From contig NC_079414.1 of the NCBI RefSeq assembly GCF_026213295.1, positions 9,246,984 through 9,310,983 on the forward strand: a DNA stretch of 64,000 nt, given 5' to 3'. A model generated the notes under the pieces. It did not search any database and was not told where the DNA came from. It saw only the letters and a list, made by a program, of their open reading frames with translations. Position numbers and translations under genes: made by a program. The DNA comes from Gadus chalcogrammus (Eukaryota > Chordata > Actinopteri > Gadiformes > Gadidae). Below are positions 17,704-28,600 of this stretch, piece by piece; the first letter of the stretch is position 1, and each line of letters opens with the position of its first letter.

Positions 17704-20020
17704 ACATTCACCCCCCCACCCATTGCTGCTGTGAGTTGAAGAGGTGGAGGAGGTTTGTTGGGGGGTTCAGGACTGCACAAGCTCTGTTTAAATTGCCCAT
17801 GGAAGGAAAAGCGTCTGAGGTGGAGACTGCCTTCTCACTCTCCAGACTGCTGGTGATGTACATAGAGTGGTGTACACGCAGAGCTCCTCGGACCCCAGAC
17901 CGGCCCTCCTACTCCCCGAGGGCCTACCCAGTGGGCCCAGAGCATAGGCAACCACGGACAGACAGACCCTCTGGCATCTGGGGGGGCGTAGAGGGACATG
18001 GTCCTTCCCACAACCTGTAGGTGCTGGGGGGGGGGGAAGAGGACAAAATGGACCCACACAGAATCATTCAAATATGAACTAATACCCCCCCTTCAGACCC
18101 CTGCTGTCTCCAGTCCTCCTTTACATTCACCTGAATCCAGAAGATTATTTCATGCGTGTTTTCAGTTTGAACCTTTCATTTTTCTTTTTTTTGAGGGAGT
18201 CACCCAACAGCTGACGGTGACAGCTAGAGGGGACAGCACCCTCTCTGGTGAAACCCTGAGCACTGCAGCCTCTTACTCTGACTGGCTGTGGGTGCCATGT
18301 GTCGCCCCTGGCACTTGGTAGGACTGTTTTGCCCCTTGTGATCATCCTGGACTGGTCTTTTTTAACAGACTAGCTCTGCTTATTTTGTGTCTTGTGTTCC
18401 AACATAGTAAGCTTACCATAGCTCAGTCCCCTGGCTTACTTAAACCTTGCATAGCTACCTGCTGGGCAGCGCCAATCCAACGCAGTGACCCTAACATAGT
18501 ACCGTTTCTAAGTGCGTGTCTGTAGTCTGTTTATTATGAACCATGACTCCACAGGTGACTGCACCAACCCATTCATCCCTGTAGTCGCCCACCCGCTCTG
18601 CTTTATAGTGACATCACTTCCTCCCCCCAGATGACCTGGTATGACCTTATTCTCTTGACCACTTGGTTACTTTGGTTCCTTGGCAACATATAGCTATTCA
18701 TATGTTTTAGTTAACTAATGCCCTAATATGACAATCATGTCACCAGATGCAAAAACAAAATGTATAAAATGCTTTTTTCCTGGCCGATGATCAGTTAGTT
18801 TTGTACATAACGTTTTGTACAAATAGCTTTACTTAACATTTTAAATTTGATTTCTATTCGACAGAAAGCTATTCACCAATTGTACAGCAGACTCTGACAC
18901 ACATATATTTTGTAACTTCATCTACAAAACAAATATCTTGGTTTTAGAGACTTTATAAATTTAAAGACAAAACTTAACATTCATTATCAAATGTAATAGT
19001 TTTGTAGTTTTGATTTGAAGTAAACTTCATTAAAGGTATAGGCTTACCTATTGGTATATAAGCTAATTCATGTAAAAAAAATAATAACTTAACCTCAGTT
19101 TGTCCGGCGCATTGCTAGCTTGCCGAAATGGGAGAAAATGTTGTGCTGTGTTCTACATCACAACCTGGTACTGAAATCAACACACATCAATGTCCTTGGG
19201 ATCCCATAGCTCGAGGCCCAGTCAGATGTAGTCTCAAAAGCACTTTTAACTTGGTTCCCCTGCAGTGCTTTACCAGTAAGGTTGTAAAGCTGTTGGTTCC
19301 TTGGTGTATTCGTTTTTTCCCTTATGGTTTATATTATTATATTTCCTGGAGACTGATGCTGTCTGACTGGACATGCTCATATTTATGTTTGTATTTTTTC
19401 TCTTATCTGATATGTAAATAAAAGCAGATGTGTCTGTTAGGCACAATAAATGTAGGATTAAAAAGGTCTCACTGCCTAGTATTTAGTCTGGCCTGGCCGG
19501 AGCCGAAGGAGGTGGACTGTGTACAGTGTGTATGAAACAAATCTAACGTAACGTTGTATAGCTTCATTCCTGCTTTGTACAATACTTCTAGATTCTCTTT
19601 TGTATTGAATTAAAGATGCCTTAGACAGCTGCGCCCAGTATTTAAACATTTTTCCTTTTTTTGTGAAATTCCAAGGAATGGTGTTTTTAGAATTCCTTTT
19701 ATTTTCTGATTTAACTTATGTTACAAACTGTTGTATTGTGCACTGAGAAGAAAAAAAAACAGGTTTCAAATTTAAATTTGTGCTTTTGCTTTGTGTTTTA
19801 AGCCAAGAGCTTTTAGTGGATGATCTGAGGAAGGGCTTATGCTCTTTCCCAGAGATTTTGTCCCAGAGCCTATCTGCTCTCCTCAGACCACAGAGGAGAA
19901 CAGGAACCCAGCATTTCATTTTCTATATTTTATTATGGTGCTTACTGCAGAAAGCTCGCTCCTTTTCTACAGTCCCCCCCCACCCCCCCAATAAAACAGT
20001 TTAAACCATCCGGTCTGCTT
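17704..20020 (+). other. sp2 3'UTR and downstream sequence
   Basis: No ORF of coding character. AATAAA lies at 19417 and again at 19990. The block 19662-19785 and the segment around the 19990 signal resemble 37368-37480 and 37565-37620 after the second sp2 copy, so the 3'UTR was part of the duplication. Confidence 0.7.
19990..19995 (+). terminator. Distal polyadenylation signal of sp2
   Basis: AATAAA followed by AACAGTTTAAACCATCC; the same arrangement follows the second sp2 copy at 37565. Confidence 0.6.
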
Positions 20021-20503
20021 GTCTTGTTATATTGTATAATATTATTTGTTCTACAGCTTTCAGAACATATCAAATATACACGTATATTTGGATTTACTCG
20101 AAAGTGGGTACACTACTATGCACAAAGGAGCGTAACATAAAAAAGTACACAGTCAGTGTGCATGATATTTGAAAGGTAATTCAAATATTGATTTACCATG
20201 TTAATTGGGGGAAGTTATGCTATATTTTCTCTTTCAAATGATTACATGTAAAAAACATGGGTATGGTTTTTATACCATGGATATGATAATGTATAGTTAT
20301 TTATGACATTAATAAATATCATCACCGGAGTTGAACTCACAGGAAATAAGACAGCGGAAATCGGAGGGCCCAGATGGGCTGACCGGATGCCAACTGACTC
20401 CACATCCGCATCCACATCCGCCCCTAGAATCAAGTCATTCTGTAGACGAAGCTAACAGTTCCCCGAGTTATGCACTCATAAGGACTCCCTGTTGAGATTC
20501 AAA

Positions 20504-20515
20504 TGGTAGCAGAGG
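20504..20515 (+). other. Probable Ty1/copia primer-binding site
   Basis: TGGTAGCAGAGG lies directly before the gag ATG and resembles the half initiator-tRNA primer-binding site of Ty1/copia elements. A preceding LTR, perhaps ending in CA at 20501, would cover about 20270-20501, which has TTTTTATA near 20268 and AATAAA near 20311. I could not fix its left end or find a second LTR. Confidence 0.45.
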
Positions 20516-21217
20516 ATGGCTGCCAACTATAGCGTGCCGCCTGTTTTCGACGAGAAGAAATACGACAGCTGGAGAAATGAGGTGGAGATATGGACACACA
20601 TGACGGACCTAGAAAAGACCAAGCAGGCGCTAGCCGTGACGCTGTCGCTCAACGGCAGAGCCAGGGACACCGCGCTGGAAATACCCGCGGAGGATTTGAA
20701 GAAGGAAGATGGCGTGTCCACCCTTTTAAAAGAGTTGGACTCTGTTTACCTAAAAGAGGAAAATGATCGGGCGTACGACGCATACACGGATTTTGATCGT
20801 ATTTATAGAGAAGATGGCAATTCAATGGCGGATTACATTGTGGATTTCGAACAGAGATACAACCGGATACGCAAGTTTGACATGATACTTTCAGATGCCC
20901 TTTTGGCTTTCAAGTTATTGGACACTGCTGGTCTTGATACGAATGACAAACAATTGGCACTTACTGCTTGCACGACACTTACCTTTGCATCTATGAAATC
21001 GACCCTCAAACGGATGGTTGGCGAGAACACAGCATCCTCAGTGGGAGAGGGAAACCCAGAGGCTGCACACAAGAGGGAAGGCAACAAGTCCCGCTTAGCA
21101 ATGAACGACCAGACGGATGAGCAGGGAGGACTGTCCAGATGTGGACCTTTCCATAACACACTCTTGGTAAGACTGCAATGCCCACATTATCAGGAAAGTG
21201 TAAACATACTCTGTTGA
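20516..21217 (+). CDS. Ty1/copia-like Gag ORF, possibly captured as a 5' exon of the second sp2 copy
   Basis: 233 codons: MAANYSVPPVFDEKKYDSW, then LEKTKQALAVTLSLNGRARD, KELDSVYLKEENDRAYDAY and ALLAFKLLDTAGL. This is the helical capsid-like region seen in copia-type Gag proteins of fish and invertebrates. The C-terminal CCHC knuckle is missing, and no protease, integrase or reverse transcriptase follows, so the element is truncated. The frame has no internal stop, which is notable for a solo fragment. A good donor (CTCTTG|GTAAGA) at 21166/21167 ends exactly 217 codons, phase 0, the phase of the sp2-like exon at 25675. Either a dead remnant or a co-opted exon is possible. Confidence 0.6.
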   Translation: MAANYSVPPVFDEKKYDSWRNEVEIWTHMTDLEKTKQALAVTLSLNGRARDTALEIPAEDLKKEDGVSTLLKELDSVYLKEENDRAYDAYTDFDRIYREDGNSMADYIVDFEQRYNRIRKFDMILSDALLAFKLLDTAGLDTNDKQLALTACTTLTFASMKSTLKRMVGENTASSVGEGNPEAAHKREGNKSRLAMNDQTDEQGGLSRCGPFHNTLLVRLQCPHYQESVNILC

Positions 21218-21910
21218 GAAGGGAGGATCAGCTGTATTTGATACGGCGTGCTGAACGACCGAATATGTCACTCAACCATAGCTGTGTCTTTCATGTTATG
21301 TGATGGAAGAGTATAGTGCACTACTAAAGGCCCCGAAATGCACAATGAAATCATGTGCTTCTCTAGTCAGAGACGCTGATCTCAGGATGTAGTTTCATTT
21401 TACGCCATTGGAAATGGTTTGAACATATAGTTTGAGCCGTTGGGTGAGAAACTGTTAAATAATAAGGGAATATTCGGTTACTGGTCTTATACACACACGC
21501 ACCTCACCGTAATAGGGTAGGAATCAGGATATGCTCCATTTGCTTTTACCAGTCTTCTGTTAATTGACGTACACAACACATAGGAAGTAAGGGAACGAAA
21601 ATTGCGTTACCGTAATCCGGTTAACCGGATACAACTCATGACCTCCTCTCCGCCTGTGGTCCAGCAGCGCTGGGTGCTCAGTCGAGACAGCCAAACTTCA
21701 CACAATTGGCCTGCTGGATTAAACTGGCACATTTACAGAAATGTTGATTATACTGTCCTTTAAATAAATAAATGAAATTGGGAAGCAGGTCGCCAGACTG
21801 TGAGAACACGCTGATTTCGTCATTATTTTTGGTCCTTAAAATACCAGCTGATGGGCGGCACCAAACGAAGCATTGATACAGAAGAAGTCCCTTCAGATAA
21901 CCATCTTCTA
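21218..21910. other. Unannotated spacer
   Basis: No gene or clear repeat recognised between the gag ORF and the TTAA-flanked element. Confidence 0.5.
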
Positions 21911-22106
21911 TTAAAGGCCCCTTATTATGCACTCTGAGGGTTAATCATTTGATTTGGGGGTAATACTAGAATAGAGTTCAATGCCTTGATGATAAAAATA
22001 CGCCTTTATTATTCTCACACAATTTCTGCAGACCGCTTTCAGCCTCTGAAGAAAAAAAGCTTTTTTAAAATGTTGTATCTTTAAGCCCCCATCCCGAGTA
22101 GCAAAG

Positions 22107-24345
22107 TCAAGTCAAGTTTATTTATATAGCACATTTAAAAACAACAATAGTTGACCAAAGTGCTGTACAAAAATACAATGCAAAACAACAAATAGGCCGA
22201 AGATACACAACAACAGCAAAAACAACAACAACAAAGCAAAACAAAAAAATCGTAATTTGTGTTAAAGGCCAATGCAAAAAAGTGAGTCTTTAGTAGCGTT
22301 TTAAACTGGTCAATAGACTGCGCAGTTCTCAGACTCAGGGGAAGACTGTTCCAGAGATTGGGAGCAGCCACAGCAAAGGCTCTGTCATCTTTTGTCTTTA
22401 GTCTGCCCTAGGTACATCCAGCAGCACCTGCTGAGCTGACCGTAATTCTCTAACTGGAGCATGGATGCAGAGCAACTCTGACATGCGGTGCCAGCCCATG
22501 TAAAGAGTTAAAAGCAAACAACAGAATTTTGAACTTGATTCTAAAAACCACAGGAAGGCAGTGAAGAGAGGCAAGGGCCCAGTTTCCCGATAACGATGGA
22601 TCTTCGCTCGTACGATCATTCTCCCGATGGATCTTTCGAACCATCGTTAATTTCTTTGGAGCGTTTCCCGAAACTTTTCTTAACATGAACGCGCATTCGC
22701 TGCTCTCACGACGGTCGTAGGATTGTACCTGTCCACACTGACATGGTGCTGAAACGGGCTATGACGCAGGGGGAGACGCAGGAATGTTGCAGGAAAATGG
22801 GGTTAAAAATGGTTAAAATATCTCCCCATCAAGGCCAACCGCAGAGTAGCCTACGAAAAGAATAGATTGCAATAATATGAATGCTAATGAAAACACAATT
22901 GATTAGGCCTAGGCTAGTCTCGCAAAGCCAGACCAAACTACAGCAAGTAGAATGGCCTAGGCCGACATATATATCGTTCCTAATCCTGAACGCACTGTGC
23001 ATACATTTATTCACGGCATTTCCCCCCCTGAAATAATTCCATATTACAAAAATCCAAAATAGCGTGTGATACAACTACATTTATCTTAATGTGCTGATTT
23101 TTTAAACATATATTTTGCGCAGCAAGAGAGCCGACTTTATCTGATTCCGCATAAGGTTGCATTGATTGGCTCTCTAGTAGGCCCGATAGAATATTTGTAG
23201 ACATTAAAAATGCAACGTTCCATTCATGCATTATCATTCAAACGCGGCTATTGCTGACCCGATTAGGAGAGCTTGGTCTAGATCCTGCTGCCCATATTGT
23301 TGGGCAGGATGAGGTAGGCTATAGGGAGGGTTGGAGTTATGATTCCATTGCTTAAAGTTGTTGACGGTGGGGGGAGACCGTACCGGCCTTGCGCTGAATT
23401 TTGACGTAGTGTTGATCTCTGCTGATCAACACTACGTATGGTAAGTTGGTAACAAATAAATTGTAAAAAAACACCTTGTGAAGTTATTTTTTTGTTTGGC
23501 AAGTAGCCGCTCATTATCGAAAATAAATAATAAATTATCGAAGCACCTCTGTTTCGAGTCGGTGTCCGGTTCGCCCGGTCTGGGCTTATTTTCCCGATAA
23601 TGACCGGCGTTCTATTATCCCACTTAACGTCAATATAACTGCATGTGGAAGGAAAAATCGCTTTATTTGTTATTACAATATTATGCTGCTGTATTTTCCG
23701 AGACCCCAACAGTTATTTGAGTTTGCTGCTTTCATGGGAGCCAGACCTCTCTCGGAGCTCAGCTCCCACCTAACTCGAACCCTGGCTATAGGTCTTTCTA
23801 CACTGCCGAGCCGGTTCGGTCGCAGCTTGGCACGCCCGGCGATTTCACCTTCTTGTCTCAAGTTTCCTGTGTAAAACCGAGGGGGTCAAATCCCCCGTTC
23901 GTCACGGCGCGGGGGTTTCTTGGTTCACTGGGGAAGGCGGGGCTGTGCACGGAGTCTCTGACCTCTTTAGAATAATTTGTATTATTGCATACTCCCGAAT
24001 GTTTTAATTTTTCATGAATGAAGACACCCTCATGCAATAATGAGTTCACTCTATAGTAGGCTAACGATGCTCTTAGCGAGTACCCTGGAGCACTCGTTAG
24101 CTACGAGCGTTTTCACGACGTTTGTTACCAACGATGCTTTCGGGAAACGGTGTGAAAACTGTACGATGCTCATACGACGCACTTCAAGATCCACTTAGGC
24201 TAACGATGCTTTCGGGAAACTGGGCCCAGAACAGGGGTAATGTGGTCGTATTGCCTTTTCCTAGTAGGGAGATGTGAAGCAGCATTTTGTACCAGCTGCA
24301 GGCGACAAGTCTGCTGTTATTCGACAGCTGTCCCACGACCCACTC
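22107..24345 (-). mobile_element. LINE 3' part, split by a TIR element
   Basis: AAGTCAAGTTTATTTATATA starts a typical fish LINE 3' end. The minus strand near 22371 encodes MAAPNLWNSLPLSLRTAQS, the usual C-terminal APxLWNSLP motif. The LINE stops at 22574 and seems to resume at 24228 (ACAGGGGTAATGTGGTCGTA), so the element at 22575-24227 inserted into it. Confidence 0.65.
22575..24227. mobile_element. 1.65-kb element with 16-bp TIRs (Harbinger-like), nested in the LINE
   Basis: GGGCCCAGTTTCCCGA at the left is the perfect inverse of TCGGGAAACTGGGCCC at the right. Further ACGATGC/GCATCGT-like subterminal repeats follow. An internal hairpin at about 23404-23437 has two 14-base arms, ACGTAGTGTTGATC and GATCAACACTACGT. 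No transposase is recognised. Confidence 0.75.
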
Positions 24346-25674
24346 TGTAATAGATCAATAGCTTTGCGTGTGTGTCGGCAATCTCACAAACCCTGAGTAG
24401 TTGTCAACATTGCGGCTATCATTGACTTAAATATAGCCGTACCTGTTCGAGGCCTAGTCTAACCGAGAATCACTAAGTCAGGCCAAACAATAGGAGCGAG
24501 CCCATTGCAATGTATTAGTCACTTTGTGTTAAAGTACTTTTCTTAGTTCCATGTACATATGTTACACGTGCCAATAATTCTATAAATTATTTGGGTTTTC
24601 TGCTCGTAACAATGAATATATTTTTCTTTACAACTTACTGTATGTACTCCTAGGGTCTGTTTTGATGGCTGTGAGTGCATTTCCCCTTCCTTGACTTGGG
24701 CAACACAACCTTGAAGACATCTTGTTCTGCAGATGTTGTAACTTGCGGTCTGCATGTTCATTGTATGATATTGCATGATCGCCAAGTACCACCTGCAATT
24801 GTAGAATGTCAAAAGTCAATGATGCATTCGAAGCATAGGAAAGTTATTGTTTTGTTCGAGAATGTTTTTTGGTCATTTTTAGTAATAAAAAGAAATATTA
24901 AATATGTGCCGTGACGATGAACAAGGCCTTATAAGATTATAGTAACATTACAGCTTGCATAATCCTAAATAACAGCAAAATATCGGAAGCTAGAAAGTTA
25001 GCCATGGACTACAGCTGACTAACCAAGATCATTAATCAAAATTAACAGGCATCTTTCACAAGTTGTGATCCTGAAGGTCCAGGTTGCGCCATCGTAGTGG
25101 GAACTCCGTCTGTATGGACAAATTAATGAGAAATTCCTGCAGTGTACTGTGCCCGCTTCCTCTATGATATGAAGCAAACTTAATGCAAGGCAGGGGCCGT
25201 ACAGCAGAGGATGGTGGTCAAAATTAATTGAAAACTCATTCTTCATGTCGTCTTCTATGGGAAGTCCATGCACAGAGAATTTGCTTTCGCACAGAGAACA
25301 GAAACTTCACGACATGGCGTTACAGCTAGAAAGACTCCAGCGGCAACTGCTGTAAACAGCTATGCTTGAGGGCGGCTGGGTGGTGAGACTTTTGCTTGGC
25401 TGGGTGGTGACGCTTTTGCTCTTCCCACTTCGGTCTGATGTCAGATTGTAGCGGCCGTAAATGCTGACCTGGAATCAAGATGTTCAGGCAGTTAATGTTG
25501 GGTGTTCTAGATGGGCGCGAGTAATTCCCCTGGCTCGGGTTTTGTTTTCGTTTTTTAAACATAGCAGATCGTTAACATGGATAAAATGGCATGAAGCACA
25601 CTTAAGAAAAGGGAAAACCCGGAAAAGCATAATATGACCCCTTTAACGTCCTGGTTCCTCCTGGCTGTCCATAG

Positions 25675-28600
25675 GCGGGTAAGAACCTGTTCATCGTACA
25701 GAGCCCTGGGCAGCCGGGCATGGTGCAGCAGGTCCAGCTGGTCCAGCCCAAACAGGAGTCCCAGATGGTCCAGATACCCCAGCAGACCCTGAAGGGGGTT
25801 CAGGCCTGCTCGCTTCCCCAGCAGACCCTGAAGATGGTCCAGGCCTTCTCTCTCCCCCAGCAGGCGCTGAAGGTGGTCCAGGCCTCCTCGGCCTTACTGC
25901 CCCAGGTCCCACTGAGGCAGACGTCCTCTCAAACACAGGTACCCCTCTTCACCACAGGTTACCTTTCTCGTACAAACACAGGTAACCTTAAACTAATGAA
26001 ATTAAGCCTAGTGCTGTGCGGACGCCCTTAAAGGTCCCATGACATGAAAATATCACTTTATGAGGTTTTCTAACATAAATATGAGTTCCCCTAGCCTGCC
26101 AATGGTCCCCCAGTGGCTAAAACTTGCGTTTGGTGTAAAACGAGCACTAGCTGTTCTGCTCGCCTTTGAAAAAACGGAGGCTCAAGCGCGCTGATTTGGA
26201 ATGTCTTTAGGTATGTCGTCACAAAGCATCTAAACTCCTCCCCTTACTCTGCCTGGCCCGCCCAGAGAGTTTGGCACGCCCATAAGACAATGAGCTAGAG
26301 ACCGTACGATCGCCACACTGTCTTTGCCTGGAGTGGAGAGACATCATGGCTTCCAAACAAATTTATGGCAGGTGCTCAGTGTTCGGGTGTGAAAGTAAAA
26401 AACTAAGTACATTTGTAGCTCCTTCACCCGAGTCTCTGAGGAACCAGTGGGGTTCATTTAGTTTTCGCTGGAAATGCGCCGACACGACTTCCGAAATGTG
26501 TGTTTGTGTGCGCCAAACATTTCACCGAGGACTGCTTCTTCAACTTGGGACAATACAGAGCTGGACTTGCTGAACGTCTGAAAATTAAGCCTGGATCAGT
26601 ACCAACTCTCCTTGCCTCAGCTACAAAACGCGGACAAGTAAGTAAACTAACGCTGTATCATATTCTTGCTTTACTGTGTATGATTACCTCGAGTACTAAC
26701 TGGATCTTGTTGTCTCTACAGAGGCCAGCACATAGACTGATTACATTCAGCTGCCTCTCTCAAGGGATGTTGCATGCCAGACAGACCACGTGGAAAGTTT
26801 GAAAACGCATACTGTAGGCACACAGCTATCCTTTAGGACTTTGCGGCCCCACATTAAAAGGGAAGGTATCTACTTTCCACCTCCACATTTACTTTTGATG
26901 TAGTTACTAGTGTTCTTTATTCTGGCATTTCTCTTTGCTTGCATTATGCGTTTTTTCATTTGACTTGCCTTAAGGCCGATTTAGGGTCGTTTTAGACGCA
27001 GAGACGTAAGCACGTAATTTACACAAGGGACTTGTTTTAGACAAGTTTTGATTTACGGTTCCTTTAAGGTTCCTTAAGGATTGCGCGTGTTGCAAGGGGA
27101 TTCTCCGCCAGAACAGTAGGGGGAGCAACGAACGAATCTGTGGGCGTGGAAGTGGAAATCGCTGGCTTGTTTATATTTATAATTATCATAATTCGTTCTT
27201 GTGTTTTCTTCTTCTCCTTCTTCAAAATTCTTCATTCGCTTCTGTCACTGCCTTTTAAAAATGGCGCTATTATGCTGTAAAACCGGAAATGTGAGACTCC
27301 TGAAAGGATGTGGTTAGCTGGCCAATCACAGTCTTTGCGAGCTGCGTAGGGCCGTAGTGTTTTAGTCGCATAGTCAGGAATTCTGGGCGACGCACTTAAG
27401 CACGTAAGGGGGGATATTTTACCGCGCAAGGGGGGGTTATGTATCTTACGTGCTTACGCGTTACGTCTAAAACAGAGCATATATCGGCCTTTAGTAAAAT
27501 TCATTGTTTGCACAGGTGTCCAGGCAACTGTCTTCTGCAAGGATTTCGGTGCTGGGACATGAAATAGTGCATTTTATACAGGTGTTCAATATTGTTTGAA
27601 GTTAAAAGAAGTGACCTAAATAAAATCATCCCAAATAGGGATGGGCGTGAGGACTCGATTACTCGAGTACACACACAAACAAAGTTTTCTGAAGCAAATG
27701 TATCAATTTTCTGTGCGGCGCCACTAACGCATGCCCAGGGCCCAAAGCAAATTAAATGTATCAAAATTCTGTGTGGGGCGTGCTGGCCGTGTGCAGGCAC
27801 GAAGAATTCAAAAAGTTAAGAGATGGCGGTTAAAGCATAGCGCAGCGAATAATTTAAATACTTTAAAGAAATAGGAGATCATAAGGTGAAATGTAAAATA
27901 TGTCAAGCGAAATCGAGCTACCAGAGTACTACAAGTACTATGCGGCAACATATGCTGCTGAAACACAACGGTGAGTTTGGGAAAGCAGACCCGCAGCAAC
28001 CAAGTTTGTCAGCTATTTTCACCGCCGCAAGACACAGCGATAATCCCGGCCTCGTAGAGAAGATCACAACGCTGAGTATTTCCATAGTCCATTTGCTGCC
28101 GTTTTATTTGCAGCTTTAAATTATTTGTAATGGTTAGGCAACTTGTTTCGTTTTTTTTTATTTTAACCGTTACAGGCCTTGGTTCGACGTGATTTAAATT
28201 GTGAGAAGCATACTTATTTTTGTAAGGAAAATGTGTTTTGAACGTTTGCAAAAAGAAATTGAATACTCTGATAACTCTGACTGTTTTGATGGAGAATAAG
28301 CATTACATGTTTGGTTGGTAATATTGCCGTTCATCATTAGGCCTATTCCTGCTGCAGATGCGTTGCATTCTAAAAATAGATTTGATTAAACGAGTACTCG
28401 ATTGATCCTCGAGGAATTCCTTCGATCACTCGAGTTTGGAATTTACTACTCGTGATCGTCATCCTCAAGTACAGAAGTTCCTCAGGGAGAGAAACATAAC
28501 CCATTACTACGATGTCTGGCACTTTGCAAAATGTATATTTTCAGAGCCTATGTGTTGCTCCAGCCTTTTCCTTTCTTTGATTTGTTAGTGATATCCTTTT

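Larger units (their letters stand above)
21915..25642. mobile_element. TTAA-flanked DNA transposon (piggyBac/Kolobok type), about 3.7 kb, with nested insertions
   Basis: TTAA (21911-21914) is followed by AGGCCCCTTATTATGC. The right end is GCATAATATGACCCCT followed by TTAA (25643-25646). The termini match at about 12 of 16 positions when inverted. This terminus type is common in fish genomes. The interior is interrupted by a LINE from about 22107 and shows no intact transposase. Confidence 0.7.

Noticed and set aside
26346..26865. Host THAP-domain gene
   Set aside because: It lies inside a TIR/TTAA element, belongs to a repeated fish family, and is frameshifted.
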